Source: Patagioenas fasciata (Eukaryota; Chordata; Aves; Columbiformes; Columbidae). From it: DNA of 64,000 bases. Below are positions 39,201 to 53,701 of the stretch, piece by piece (position 1 is the first letter of the stretch; each line of letters starts with the position of its first letter). The stretch covers positions 44,233,001 to 44,297,000 of the forward strand of contig NC_092523.1 in the NCBI RefSeq assembly GCF_037038585.1, written 5' to 3'. The position numbers and the translations under genes are program-made. Below the pieces are notes generated by a model that was not told where the DNA came from, did not search any database, and saw nothing but the letters and a program-made list of their open reading frames with translations.

Positions 39201-40721
39201 GCAGAAGAAGAACTGGAAATGCTAACTCCTAACTCTACAGTGCCTATGTTTGGAACTTTATAAAAGGTTGTTGTTATACAGAGCCAAGAATTTCATGTCT
39301 ATATCAGTAAACTATAGTCATTATTATTGCGAATAATATAGGAAGTTAAATAACATAGGTTATTTTATTTGAAACAAAAAAAACCAAACATGCTACTGAC
39401 ATATGCTGTCTTGTTTTTCATTATATGAACGGTCTGTAATTTTTTCAAAAGCCGTACATTTGAAATATAAAGTACCAGTATAGCAGAAAACACTGTCAAA
39501 ATAGGAAAGGAAAGTGAATTCTTTTTCACTTTCAGTGATATCTAGGCTGTTATGTGGGATTTTTTTAATGACCAAATATGGGAATGCAGCTCACTATGTC
39601 TGAAAATGTTATCCAATATATTTTAAAACTTAAATTCAATGGTCTACTTAAGACATAGTTTTTCTGAGAATTCTCTCTTTTGATTAGTTTTCAACGCTAT
39701 GACAGCAAAAATCATTCTGTCTATCTTCCCTACAATTTTTTCATTAAAATTTGAAACTGAATTGAAAGGATTTAATTATTATGGCCATTGCAATATTGGT
39801 TACAGTTATCGTAATGAAGTTTTAAATTAACAATCACCATATCAGTTTCCATGATAATTATAATGAGAAGAACTGATTGGCCAAAGGTGAAAAAAAATGT
39901 ATGGGGATTTTATCTCCTGCATGGTAACAATAATGAAAAAAAAAAACACCTGAAACTTGCCACTTTAACTTCCCTCTTCAGCATAAAGATGAGCAGGAAG
40001 GAAAATAAGCAAGTATGAGGCAAAGCAGAATTATCCTTTAACGGGAAAACAAGAATGACAGTCTTTTATGAATCCTGCTTACACGAGATGTGTAAGAGAG
40101 TTTGATTTCATGGATGGCCTGTTTCCTCCATTTATATTACCCTTGGATCAATGCACAAGCAAGTTTCTCACTTTAGAGCTTCATTAGTGAAGCTATTGTT
40201 AAACAATTTGACTGTTTCCCTTCCAAATTAAAAAGGGAACGGTTCTGTGTGCTAAGGTTTACCCTCCAAGTAGACACTTGATGTTTCACCAAGCTGTGAC
40301 TGATTCTCTACTCATATTAGCTATAACAGTGTGGATGAATGGACTTTAAACTGTTTAAAAATATTCCCCATTAACTTGAATACGTGCTAAACGTCATAGC
40401 AGAATTTTATCTCTTTGTTTTTCCATATAGCTGTAATTTTTCCTGTGATGAGGCCTTTCTGTCAGAAAGGTGAAGAGTGCTGGAGGAACGTGTCAGCTAC
40501 TGTGACCCTGTGGCTGTGTATGCCACCAGTGTAAGCTTGTGTGTAACTGAAGCGTTAGAAATAAGATTTGCAATACTAGCATTCTAGCTCTCGAACATTG
40601 TTTTATATAATAAGGCTTGGTTGTCGACCCATGCAGTTTGCCAGTCTGTGCAACTGATTTATCAGCACTTAGTTCATATAGATGTCTTGCTTGCCTTAGT
40701 TCTGGTCTTTTACTTTTTGGG

Positions 40722-40740
40722 GTGTGTGTGTGTGTGTGTG
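40722..40740. repeat. (GT)9 microsatellite
   Basis: A perfect GT dinucleotide run of 19 bases. It is a plausible polymorphic marker. Confidence 0.9.
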
Positions 40741-41975
40741 ACTAAGTAGTTCACTTCTATCTTCTTTCTTCTTTTTTTTTTTTTTTAAGTGCAAGTTTAT
40801 TTGTATGCTGATTTTGTTTTCTTATTCTCTTCCACTGCATTGTTGAGCGTGCTTGTATCATGATCATTAATGACTTAGCAAGTATCCACAATGGTAAATA
40901 ATTCAAATTTATTATGCTGAGTGTTACACTAAGAGTAAGGCAAAGATTTCAGAAATAAAATGAAAGTAGAAAAAGTCTTTATATAGATTTCAGGACATCT
41001 GTGGATGACCTACAAATCCGCTTCCACTGCTTATCAGGACTGGAAACCTAACTGGGGTATGCTCTGTATCTCATCAAGTGCTTGCATTGGAGTTTTCTTT
41101 CTGGCACAGGAGGATGTGGACTAGGAGATATGGCTGGTATTTGCTTGAATGTGACAGGAAGCTGACAGATGCTCTCAAGGTCTGCTAGATAAATATTCCT
41201 GCCTGTCCTGTTCACACTGTTCAATTGTGAGTCCAGAAGACATTCTTCCTGGAAGAAACAGGTTAGTACACCTAATTAAAATTGCTAACTTAACTGAGCA
41301 GTCAGAAACACTCCACTTCCCCTACTTTCTGAAGTCATCTGTGCAGCTTCTAAAAACCTGCATAAATGGCTTTTCCTTTTAAACCTTCTGAGGGAGGTAC
41401 TAGTCCTGGCTTTCAGGATTCATATTACCTTAGCAAATGTATTCCTGTGCTGCAATAATGGAACATAAGCTAAGGGAAATGGGAAAATATAAAAAGAAAA
41501 TTTGGAAGTTGGAAGCCAGCCTTGACTCATGCAGGTAATGCAAGTTTCCTCAGACTATAGTGACTTACCTTAGCTGGAATGGGAGAATATTGTTTTTTGA
41601 GATATAAACTAAGTCCTGTTAGATGAAACTTTATTCCCTGGTACCTATAAAGAGTCTACCAGTAGTGTTTTTATTGATGACTGTATTATGAGGTTTTATT
41701 TTGAATTACCTGCTCAGTCATCACAAGGCCATTCATTGGAAAAAACCGCAGTAAAATTTTTGTGAAAGCTCAGATTTATTTTTCCTCAATGGTGGAAATA
41801 ATAATTCTTTTCACAAAAGATTCCTGTCAAAATATATATTCTATGTGAAAACAGACAGGTTTCTTATTCAGATCTCTCTATTACTCTCCTCAGAAAACAT
41901 CCAGCTGCAGAAACTTTCCAGGCAGAAACTTTTGAAGTTGATACAACTTTGAGAAGCATTTTGCTTTGATAGAAA

Positions 41976-42023
41976 GAAATACGTCAGTAACCATAAAAAG
42001 AAATATGTTAGTAACCATAAAAG
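41976..42023. repeat. 24-bp tandem duplication
   Basis: Two adjacent 24-bp units (41976-41999 and 42000-42023) are identical at all but four positions and share the core AGTAACCATAAAA. There are only two copies, so it is a duplication, not an expanded minisatellite. Confidence 0.8.
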
Positions 42024-45000
42024 CAATATGAGAAGGCCTGTAGTCTTAGCCTAAAAAAATCATTTTGAGAAAACTCATCACTACATGTAGGTCTGCTAAA
42101 TTGAGGCTGGAAATTAGGGAGCTGAGTCATTCTTTCTTTCAAATTCAGCTAAGATTTTCTTCAAATTTGGTAAGACATGATTCAGTGTACCCTAGTGGCA
42201 ATTTAACAAATGTTTAGTTATGCTATTTACTTATGAATGGTTCTTTTAGAGAAGCCTTTAGAGATGCAGTATCTCACTTTCATTTCCGTCCTGGGGGACA
42301 GGAAGGAAATCATGCATAATAACTATTGGTTTCATAAAGCTAATGAATTCACATTAAATAATAGTTGTGTATCAAATGTGAAAATATGCAGTAGGAGATT
42401 AACAATTTTAAAAGCAGTGACAAGATTCCTGAATGAGAAATATTATTCAGTTTTATAAGCATCATTTTCAAGTGACTCTACTCCTACTCCTTTTCAATGA
42501 GATAGGAAATGGTAACCTCCTTGGCTGAGACAGTTGAGTGTGATGATATATTAGCAGATTACAAAAATGTAGTGAGGGAACAACCCATTAATCCTCTAGA
42601 TTAATCTGCATTGGTTACCTTCTTTTCTGTTCCTGCTTTTAGATTATATGTTCATCACTATCCTAATTCTTTCTTATGTGCACTGGATACTTTTAACATG
42701 ATGTTTGAAGCAAAAATTTAAGTAATGTTATTTTTGAAAAAGTTCTGAGAAGTGCTTAGAATTTTAACTCCATTTCACTGTGCTTGTATTACAAAATCTT
42801 AAAATAAATTCAGAAACAGCCTCAACATATTTTAATTTTATGCAACTGGGAGCAATGGTTTCATGCCAACATTTTGTTTTCCTCACTCTGGTACCATTAT
42901 AAGTATGCCAGTCTCTAAGTGTATCCAAAATGCCATTAGACAGGTCAGAAGTCAGAGTGAAGTGGTGCTCTGGCGTACCTCTGCCATCAAGTCTTCACTT
43001 TTATTTTGTTTCCACAAAAAGTGGATGTTATGGATCTGTACCATCAATACATCATTAAGGGATTCCCTTAACTGCTAATCCAGATAAGTTTTACAACTCC
43101 TTTGCACATTTGTACAGTGCAGCATATCACGGTAAAGATGATGATGTTTTTCGAAAACAGTGTTTAAGCACTTTAAAATGGGTAATGGATGTATTTTGTC
43201 TAGTCACTATCTTCTCTTTTGTCAAACAATCTTACAGTTTCACTACTGTATTGTAATACTGTTTTGTAATAAATATAATATCCACAATGCACTACCGTTT
43301 CATATTTTATGAGAAAAGCTCGTATATGTAAGTGTTTTGCCACGTAGAGGCAGAAGGAACCCTCTAGCTCTAATCAACAATTAAACTGCCTCACAATCCC
43401 AGCAAAAGTGGCTGTAGTTTTTAAACTCCTTGCAGCAGGAAAAAATTCCTCACGTGGAAATACATATTAATCACATCAAGACAAGGAACAGGAAATGTAA
43501 AGGTAATCATAAAAATGTGAAAAATGTGGGAAGGATATGTAGCATGTATGCATAGATAGAAATTTCCCCTTATCTAAAAATCTGGCATTATTTCATGGAA
43601 CAAATCTGCCCTGAGTTGATGAGAAGGTTTCTCAAAAATCAGTTCCCTGATTGTATCAACACCTGCACCAAACCTTCCTCAGACTCTCAACAAATAAGTA
43701 ACCACAAACTACAGGTCTTCTTAGCAGGCTTTTATTAGTGCCCAAAGTACCTTCTGCCTTCTTTGACTCACCAACTAAATTTGTACAACCAGTGATTAAA
43801 TAAGTTACTGACTGGGAATACACTCATTCAGTGAACCCCCTGGTCCTGTGGTTCTCTTCCTTTATTCACAATAAATTTATTAGTGTGCAGTAGCACCTCA
43901 TCAAACTCATTGTAGAATTCAAAGTAAGAATACCTTTGGTCAGATCCAAAGAAATATTAAGACAACTAATAAATAATTAACTGCATGACTCAAAGTAAAA
44001 GCTAAAAACAAAGATGTTCACAGGTATATTTTAATCAATAAAAAGAAAATACTTTTTTGATTTGGTGTGCTTCTAAGATTGCTGGAGTTAAAATTTGGGA
44101 ATAACATGGCTAGTAATTACTTTGCTTACACCATTCCTGCCAATGCACTTGAATAGATTTCTTTTGATGATGTCCTTTATTCAACTACTTTCCCTTGTTT
44201 CTTTTAGTCATATTTAGAGTGGAGGGGATGAGAAAGAAATTTTAGAAAAATGGAAATCAAGTAAATGGAAACAAGGAAGACTCACATATAATGCCTGATA
44301 GAGTTTTGAGACATAGATTTGGACTTGGCTAGACTTCAAAGTACTGATTTCTCTGTAGACATAAATATTTAAAAGTCACATTCTTGCCCACACTAAGTCT
44401 CTAACGATGTTTACCATAAATTTCATTTCACTGATTGAACTGGGAACTGGCCCTGAGTCATTTCCCTTGCAAATGGGAGAAAATTGTTTCATTTGTGGCT
44501 ACTTGTATATTCGTTTGGTACTATTGGCAAGTCCGTGTAGGCTGAAGCAATTCTGAAACTCTTCTATATAATTCTCAAAGATCTTAACTAGCATTATGAT
44601 GAGGGACCTGAACAAATGCTACGGAGCGACTGTTCTCTCCCTTGTGAGTGCATGAGCCAAACTATAAATGAAAAGCTGTGCTATGAAGTTGCATTTTTCT
44701 CACAGATTAACCAGAAATGTTAAATATTCAAACTCATAATTGTTATATGTAATTTTAAATACAATAAAGCAGATGGTTCAGAACAGAACCAGCTTCTTTG
44801 GGTGTTGACTTGCTAAAAGAAAAATGCCTATTGATACTAGTGCAGGAATATTTTAGCTGCGCAACTTGATTCCGTTGTTTCTTTACTTCTTTCTGCAATT
44901 ATGAATATGGTTCCAAAATTAAACACTTGTTTTGTATGCTTTCTTGTATATCAGGGAGCTGATGTGTCCTTCAACTCTATTATTAATGAATTCCTGTTTT

Positions 45001-47235
45001 GCTAGAGTCCAGATAACATTATTTTTAGAAAAGTGACCGCCATCAATAAATGATTCAGAAATATCAATTACAGTTTTAGCATTTCTAAAGACTAGATGCA
45101 GTTTGTCTATAAAGAAAATTACCTTTGAACCTTAAACTTGATAAGAAAATTAAGAGACATTTATTTTACTTCCATTGCATCCTGAAATCTGATTGTTCAG
45201 CTTAAATATTAATATGAAAATTTAGTATCAGCTTCAATTTTTATTTTCCTTTTTCCCAGTATGTGGCATATCCACTGTACACAGCTATTTATATAAAGGC
45301 CCAAGTTAGGGTCCTTGTGCTCTTAGGAAGAACATAACCTTGCAGCTATAGCTGAGCAGTTTCCCATAGAAGCAAAATAATTTTAAGCTCTCAGAATGGG
45401 AGATGCAATTGAAAACCAGGTATTCTTACTCTATAATGTAATGGAAACTATCTCTCATGTCGTGTTAAGCAGTTAAATAAAAATACGTGGCCTCATCCAA
45501 GGACTTCTGAAACTAGTAACTTATCAGATTCCTCCCCGGATATTTGATGATAACTCGTAAGTGTAGAATCCTTGTTCCATACGATAAAGACCAATGGATT
45601 GGTGTCTTTCACTTGCTGGGAAAAGACCTTGAAGAAGGTTATAAGTATTACAGATTTGTTTCGTTTTAATATATTTATAGGAGGGAAATAAAATTTGAAG
45701 TTAATTAGATAGTAATTATCACACTTAGGACTTAAAGTGTTTTGTGCTTTACAGAATATTACTATCACCATTTCATAATTAAGGAAAAATGTGGTGGAGT
45801 GATTTACTGAAGGTTACTCTGAAAGTTAGTGATAATACAAAAAAGAATCCAAGCTGTGCAGCCCCTGTAGATCACACTAAGTGAAAAGCAGTGAGTCTAG
45901 AATATCTTGTTATTTCTGTTTTTCATTGAGCCATATGTGTGCTATTAGAAATACTATATCGAAATCGGATACCCTTCCCAGTGGAGTTTAGACTCTTCAG
46001 TGGACCTCATGAAGAAAAGAGGGTAAGGAAACTAAAAACAATCAGTCTATTTGATTTGTGTCAGCTCCTCAGGCAGTTATTTGGAAAGATGGGGACATAT
46101 ATAGACATATAAATCTCTCCGTCCTAAGAGGACTTGATCTGAGAGAGCGCTAATATATCATAAACAACTAAGTAGACAGTCTAATTTTACTTGGTTTCAG
46201 TTATCACTTTATTGAGAAAAGAACTAGGCCAACTGAAATCATCGTGTCTCAGGGGAGAAAGTTGAGGTAACTTGAAGAAAGCAGTAGAAAGACAAAAGTA
46301 TGAAAGCAAGTAAATAAATAAATAAGAATTAAACCAGAAAGTTTTGCTGTGTGGAAGCATGATGTGTTTTTCCTTCTCTTCAGGCAGAAAGGGACAAGAG
46401 AACTCCGCCCTATTTCTAACAATGTCAGTGAGTTTATCTTTGTGTTTGACAGCCAAATAATTACAACCCTTTTTACTATACTACATCAACATTCTCCTTG
46501 AGAAAGGCCCAGTGCTCTGTTAGATCATTTCTCAGGAGCACAGCAGTGGCAGTGAACCTGTAGTAATGTTCAGCTGTGCCCTCCTTCAGACGCACACGGT
46601 TTCTCTGCAACTCTCACCCAGCAGAATGCATGAAAAATCTTGACTTGTCTAGAACCTGCACATTGTCCCCTTGCATCAGTTTTCATATGTGTCCCTTGCT
46701 GCTGGTGGTCAAAAGGAGCCCTACCAGTGTTTGACTATAATTCCTCACAGGAAAAGAGCGATAGGGAGGAAAAAATAGGTCAAAAGTAAGACCAGGAACT
46801 TTCCTATTGCTTCTGAAAACACATTTGTGCTGATGTATCAGATCTTTCAAACAAGGCTGGGCATTCAATAGCTTGTACAAAACAGGAAACTCAGCTACTC
46901 TGGATGCCAGTGCTGAAAACAGTGAAGGGTTAGTTTAGTCATTCCAAAGGCTTTTTGAACAAACTAACACCAGGAGAAGAATTCTATAGATTCTCACAAG
47001 GGCAAAGACCTCCTCTTGGGAGTCTGTGCCTCCTTCATTCCTGCAGATGGCCATCTGGAGTGCTAAGACAAGGCAGGACAGGAGTCTTCCCAGCAGGATG
47101 AGATGATGAGTCTGAGAGATCCTTGGAGAGGAGACTTAATGCCAAGAATAAATCAGGGAGAAGCATCTAGTGTGAGAAAAGGAAAGGGAATAAAACGTTC
47201 TAAAGAGTAGGTCGCTTGCTCTCATACCTCATAGA

Positions 47236-47276
47236 TTCAGGAACTACGAACCTCTCCTCTGTTTGTAGTTCCTGAA
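47236..47276. other. 16-bp hairpin with 9-nt loop
   Basis: The arms at 47236-47251 and 47261-47276 are complementary at 15 of 16 positions. The one exception is G-T when read as RNA on the plus strand. The loop is a 9-nt pyrimidine-only sequence. The stem is shorter than a typical microRNA precursor (about 22 bp or more) and I see no extended lower stem. It could be a cruciform-type dyad, a small MITE remnant or chance. Confidence 0.65.
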
Positions 47277-47741
47277 GCCACTGCACATCCATCTGGATGT
47301 GCTAATCCTGAGAGTACCTAAAATAAGATGGACGAAGTGTGGCAAATGAGCAGCTGTCTTTGATGAGACCTGTTTATATGAGAACATTTTTCTCCTCCCA
47401 CTCTTCCCCCTGCCCCACTCATAACTCCATCTCATGTAGCTTTCTGTGTATTTCAGGGCTATTGGCTTTGTTTTGCCTTCTTCAGAAGAACAGAATGTGA
47501 CTGCTGCTGGCAAGTGAATTCTTTGCAGATCTTGAGGAAAGAGTGGGGTGATAAAAGCCAGGCAGTGGGTACCCAGTTGTTTTACTACCACTAATCTGCA
47601 GGGCTGCTCCGAATTGAGCCATACGAAATCAGGTCAGTCTCTTCCTTGCAGTGATGCTTGTGGTAGAATAGTCAAAGGCAGTAGCTAGGGAGCTCTGGAT
47701 AACATGAGTCTGAGTGCTTGGCAGCAGTGTAGGATCAGTAC

Positions 47742-47769
47742 CCCACATGTACAGGAAGGTACATGTGGG
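47742..47769. other. Perfect 11-bp hairpin with 6-nt loop
   Basis: The arms CCCACATGTAC (47742-47752) and its exact reverse complement (47759-47769) flank a purine-only hexamer loop. Function is unknown, and it lies 0.5 kb from the other hairpin at 47236. Confidence 0.6.
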
Positions 47770-50700
47770 AGATGATTGCAGCTATGATTGCCAGCCATTC
47801 TCATGGCTTGCAGCTTGCAGCTGAGGACTTGAAATGCTAAGAATTTCAGATACCATATGAAATCTGATGAAATTTATTCACAATATAGAGGGAATTACTC
47901 TTACCAAATGTTCTGGTGCTAATGTAATAGTAAAGTCTGCTAAGAATATGTGAAGTTGATGTTATGGCCTATGTTGGTGTAACAGAGATACAAAGAGACA
48001 AGGCAAACACTAAGGTGAGGCTTCTGCAAAAATACTTTGTGAAAATGTGGTTCTGTTTCACAGCTTTCTATATATGTTGACAGACATATGGAATAAGGTG
48101 GAGATGCTGTTGAGGATTGTTGCAATAGCAGAGAGAAGCAACAGCTAAGGGACTTAGTTCTCAATAACGAGTGTGGTGAGCTAGAATAGCAGCTCAGGAT
48201 TTGAGGATTAAAGGTATTAGAAATATTGTGTTAATAATCTATGTCTTTGAAAGATGAGAGATCCTCTTACATTTACAGTAAAAGTTTTGTTACATTATAC
48301 TCTAAAACATCATGCTATGTAATTGTGAAGGGAAAGGAACTGGAAGAAAATAATACATAAAAGAATACATATAAAAATACATTTCTGTAACTTGGCTAAA
48401 GAAAAATATTGTGGATATTTTCGGGGAGGGGCAGAAATGGACTCCTAAAATGAGAGTTAATAAGTGAAGTTTTACAATGGACTGATTTTTATGGCTCAGT
48501 CATAAACCTTTGAAAGCAAGGGTTTATGGTGTTAGTGCTGACAATATCTTAAACACTGTAAAACATTCTGTAGTGGTAACAGGTTTCTGGGATTTATTTA
48601 TGTATTTTTTTTAATAACAAAGCCTTTTGAAAAGAAGTAGTACAGATTATAGTCAAAACTCCAGATGATGAAAGGTAGCTTTTTGCTCTAGTATAATAGG
48701 TGTCAGTACTAAAGATTATTGACTTTCTAGCAACATGCTGTAAGTAACCATAATAAAAATCTTGACCTTTTGCAGTTCAGTTAAAACCTTTGAAGTGAAT
48801 TATATTAAAAAAAAAAAAAACCACCTTTTGAAAATAAAAGCTACTTACTTGGCTACTTGAAATTATTCTGCTGACTATTGATTTTCTTCTCATCATGTTC
48901 ACATTCTTATCTTCACTCACAAGAAATGACTTCTTGATTCAGAAATGAAATATCAGCAAGTGCTACCTTTCTTAGAGATTAGTTTGTGTGCTTTTAGGTA
49001 ACCCCATGATCATTCCATCCATGCCTCAAACTTGTAATATTATTATAGCTGTAAATTAATGGATTTTAGTCAGATAACACATAATCAGAAACACTAATTT
49101 ATTGTCATGAAGATGATCTGATCTTTTCTCCTTTAAGAAAAAATATCTCCTTAGGAGGTAAGGATTTTTAGATATAAGATCAAACAAAACACCTGGGGTT
49201 TTTGTGTTGTTGTTCTTGTGGTTTGAGGTTTGTTTTATTTTATTTTTTCAATGTTCCTTGTTTTTATCTACTGCCATTCTATTGTTGGTAACTTATAATT
49301 TTAAAAACTTCATGGTTGATTATGGATGACACAGTATTTGTCAAGTTTAAACATACCCTCATCTGCAAAGTTGTACATTTCTTAATCTTTATCACTGGAA
49401 ATTATTGCAGGAGCTCTAATCAGATCAGTAACTTCTAAGTCACCACAGCATTAAGCCTTTCTAGAGGTAATGTGGGAAACTGTGTGAAAAAAAAGAACTG
49501 TTACCATCAGCCTTTCCCATCCTTTCACAGTAATGACTGATTATACCCAGCCTGGGACAAACATGTAACACCTTTTTTAAAAAGGTGTCTCCTTTCAAGG
49601 AGGGAATTAGAATCTACCAGTATACATTGAAAACATTGAAAAAGCTGAAGATAAAAGCACTGTATATTCTTCAAAATGACCTACCTGTATTTTTCTCTAA
49701 AACCCGGTGTCAGAAGATGGGGGTAGAAAAGCATGTTTTACCCTACTTGTCAGTGTCTGCTTGGTTAGTGTAGTTTTAGGGTACTGGAACTTCTGCTCCA
49801 ACTATTGGCAGTTGTGCTATTTCAAGGACCTGGTAGCATCAACTCAAGACCCTAAGTACTGTCAGCCTTCACAGACAAGGTTGTTAAAGGTCCTGTGTAT
49901 GACTTTAGGATCCTGTGCATGCCAGACTGAATGTAAGAATTTTTTTAGAAGCATAATCCTTTCGTTTTATTCTGAAGATAAGAGATGTAGATTTTTGAGC
50001 CATATGTTCATGTGGCACCCATCTAGAAGACTGAAAAAGAATGCTTAATAAAAAATAAAGGTTACCTCTTACTGTTAGTAAATGTTGCTGGCTTATGCAG
50101 TGGAGGTGAAAACAACTGGGAACAGTTTTAGCGTGATGGAAAACAAGGTTTACCGAGATAGTGTGTATTCTATCAATTCTTGCTACATTTTGACCGGTGA
50201 CCTCTTTGGAGCTGGCTTCTCTGGAGATACAGAAGAGGAAACCAGGGAGAATGAGTGACCTCCTGAATATAGTGTCAAAGGTTGAAGAATATATTCTTAC
50301 TGTCTTTAACTCTCTATGAATGCCTGCTTACGTAAGAAGTTATGTTTGTATGCATCTGTATAGACATGTGCTTTCCCACTCTTTTGAACCATCTGTGAAT
50401 GTTCATTCCCATGAGAATTTCCACATACCTGAACAATTTTACATTATTTGTTTTCCCTTCTTTAAATTTGTCTTCCAAATGCTGCTTCTACAAATCTTAT
50501 GAAAAGATGTTAACGAGGTTGCAGAGTCCCCCAGAGTGGTTTCTTATTTTCCTGGGTTTGTTTTCATCAAAAACTGTTTGAATTCATTTTTATAGTCTTT
50601 GCTCAACTTCTAAAGTTAAAGAAGCTTAGTCTTGGTATTAAACATCTAGTCTAGATTCATGCTTCTATTTCCAAATCAGACAGGTGGACATGAGTTTCAA

Positions 50701-52982
50701 ATTCAAACACTGTTGCAATATTCTGTCGTTGTTTAAGCCACATGATATTTTGGACTGAAGTGATTACCTGAGAAAATAAAGAGATTTCGTTGTTAATTAG
50801 GTGAAAGGCAGACACAAGTACTTTTTAATTTGACTCCTGGAATGTCAGGTTATTCTTGAAGATATATTGAAGGTTTCCACAGGTATCGAAAATTGTCTAG
50901 GAAGAGAAATAAGCAAGCCTGAAATCTTCTCTTGCTTTTAAGGACTCATCCAGCATAAGTGGCATTGTCTAAAAAAGTAGCCATAAATTAAAGGTGGAAA
51001 CATGTCCAAGTAACAAAAAAACAGTACAGTTAAAAATGGATTCAGTCACAACATATTTTTTCCCTTGTTATCTTTATACTATTTTTATATCCTTGTAAAA
51101 GACGACTATTCCATTTTTTTGTAATACTGTGTAGAGGAGACTTTGTATGGTACAAAGATGGCTATGGAAATTGTGCCCCTTGAAATGGTTTTTCAAAGGC
51201 AGGTCACATCAGGCAGGCCAATCTGTCTGCATGCAGTCTTAGCTGTGCTAAGAAGCAAACCAGGTTATATTGAGAAGCAGGCCACACTTTGTGTTATAGT
51301 CCTAATAAGTGCCAAAATACAATTCACCATTTAGAACAGCTTCATACCTTATCGTGGCTGATGTCCTTTTGTAAGGTAGCAAGGTGATGAAGGGTTGTAT
51401 TTTCATGTTTTCTATAAAACTGAAGTGTACTTTATTCTTGCAGCTCAGAAGATAATTTTGCGACACCACTGAGTTCTTTCTTTAGGCAGAACTCTCCCAT
51501 GAGTGCTGTATTTCTGGTGGCATCATGTAAGCAGGAGCCAAGTGAAAACCACTAGAAGATCAAATCTGTAGGATGTCAAAATGAGAAACTAGAAAGTAGG
51601 TGTTGGATGCAGATATAAGGGAGAATAAAGTCACATATATAAAAAATTCAAGTGTATCACATTCTTTATGCAAAAATGAACATATGATTTGTTTTAGAAC
51701 AGTAGTTAGCCATATCAAAGGATCTTTTACAGTTAGATTCTTACGGGGTGTTTTTGAGTGCCTGGCATTACTGAAGTCTTGTTTTGACAGCATACTGGGT
51801 TTGACGACTGCTCTTCTTTGCGATTTTTGTGAGGATAAGACCTACATTGTCCTTAGAAGTAGACTTTCTGGTCAGTGTTCATTATCTCTATATTGTGCAA
51901 ATGTTTTCCCTCTAATTTGATCGCATTAGTGCTTTATTGTTCTGTCACAATACACTGAGTTAGTGGCTGTTTTGTAGTTTGGTGTAATTCAAACAATTAT
52001 ATTCAATAAACTGTGGGTGTTTGTAGAAATCCAAGAGTAAAAAAGGGCAGTGAAAAGCATGACAAACTGGGAAATTTATACCACTTCTAGCTAGAAAAGC
52101 AGGATATGCTTTCAAGATTGTTAAACAGGAAATAAAGTAAAATAAGACTTTTAGCTTATGATTAAATTTTTTTACCAGGTTTTAGAAAAATGAAGACACT
52201 TCACTTACCCTGTTACTGAAAACCGGCAGACTTACTAGTTTGAAATACATCTTTAATATAGAGAAACCATGCTGTTAATGTTAGACAAGTAGTCAAATTA
52301 AGAAAGGTTCCTTGCTTCATTATTGTTTCTTCTTTTGTATGTCTGGATAGACTTTAAAGTGTTGGAAATGAGTCAGTGTTAAGGTCTAATTCACCTTTAG
52401 TGGTATAATGAAGTAATAAACATAATTTGATTAAGGTTAAAAGCTTCTTCCCCTCCTAACTAAAAGATTTTAATATCTCTTTTGTATCTTCAATGTTTGT
52501 ACGAAAATAGCTATTAGCTGCATGACAGCATTACAAAAAACAAAACCAAAAGCAAACAAACAAAAGCCAAATTCAGACCTTCCTGCTTATCCTCAGTGCT
52601 CAGAATTTTTATGGTATCTGGATAAGCAAAGCAAAATCATTTTTTCAACTTGGTCATGAACATTAGACTGGATTTGTCCTGTGAGCCAGATTTAAACAAA
52701 CATAAATGAGGGCACTTCCTTCATTCCCTGCACTCAGCTTGATTGTTCCCTTTAACCACATTACTCCTTGTGGTGTTTACTGCACAATAATGCTCAACAC
52801 GAGGTATTATGTAGTACCAAGATTTAATCTGTGTTTAAAAAAGAAAATGCAGAACAGGTAGAAAGATTATTTTCTCCTTCAGTCTTAAACACACTGATCC
52901 AAATCCTGTTCCTGGCTGTATTGCGTGGGTAACACTCATGATGGAGTGAACATTTGCCTACAGTAACGGCAATGTCTTTGAA

Positions 52983-53039
52983 CAAGACCTGATGAGGTCT
53001 TAACTGGAAGAATTAACTGGAAGAAGGAAACAGGTCTTG
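52983..53039. repeat. 13-bp tandem duplication inside a 9-bp inverted repeat
   Basis: Two perfect 13-bp copies (53000-53012 and 53013-53025) lie between exact 9-bp inverted arms at 52983-52991 and 53031-53039. The nested arrangement suggests a replication-slippage or template-switch event at a hairpin. Confidence 0.6.
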
Positions 53040-53701
53040 AAAGGGCTAAGGATCAATTAATAATTCTTTCTGTAATACTTCTCCTGAGGTTATTTTAGAT
53101 TCAAGGTCTTTAAAGCTAAGTTTCAAACTTTTAAGAAAGGAAGCCTTGAGAGTGTTTAAAATCTTCACACATAAAAGCATATAAATCTGCAGCTTTCAAA
53201 TTGTTAATGGCTTGTTTTAGCTAGTCATTTTCCACGGCAAATTCTAAAGCAGTAATTAATTCTGTAACCTAAATTCAGTCTGTAGCTGAATGCAGGAACC
53301 ACTTCCAAATTTAGGATCAGTACAAAGGTTCTTCTCTGTTTCTTAAGTGTTCTGCTACAGATTCACGTGATGTATTACAACAACATTCTGATTAGTAATT
53401 TTTCAAAAAAATATTTGTTTAGCTTTTGTGTATATATAATATCACTGTGACATTTCACTAAGGTCATAGCAAGTATGGAATTAAGGTGTTTAGTTGACTG
53501 AGGAAAACAATGAACTTCTGGAAAAGCTATTTGCTCATTCATCCATATTTAAGTCTCCTCAGTCTGCTGAAGGTTTAATGATTTACCTATGAGCTGTAAG
53601 CAACCTTGAAGTGTAATTGTCTCTTCTTCTACTCTTTCTCACTGATAAACTTTGAAATACCTTGCTTTAGACTGTAAGAAGAATGGAAACTCATGTTAGA
53701 A

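Larger units (their letters stand above)
36280..47235. other. AT-rich non-coding stretch right of the CR1 element
   Basis: No host exon, RNA gene or second transposon is recognised. The longest ORF (155 codons, minus strand, 37967-38434) has no motif and looks random. It contains (GT)9 at 40722-40740, T15 at 40772-40786 and a 24-bp tandem duplication at 41976-42023. Confidence 0.4.
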
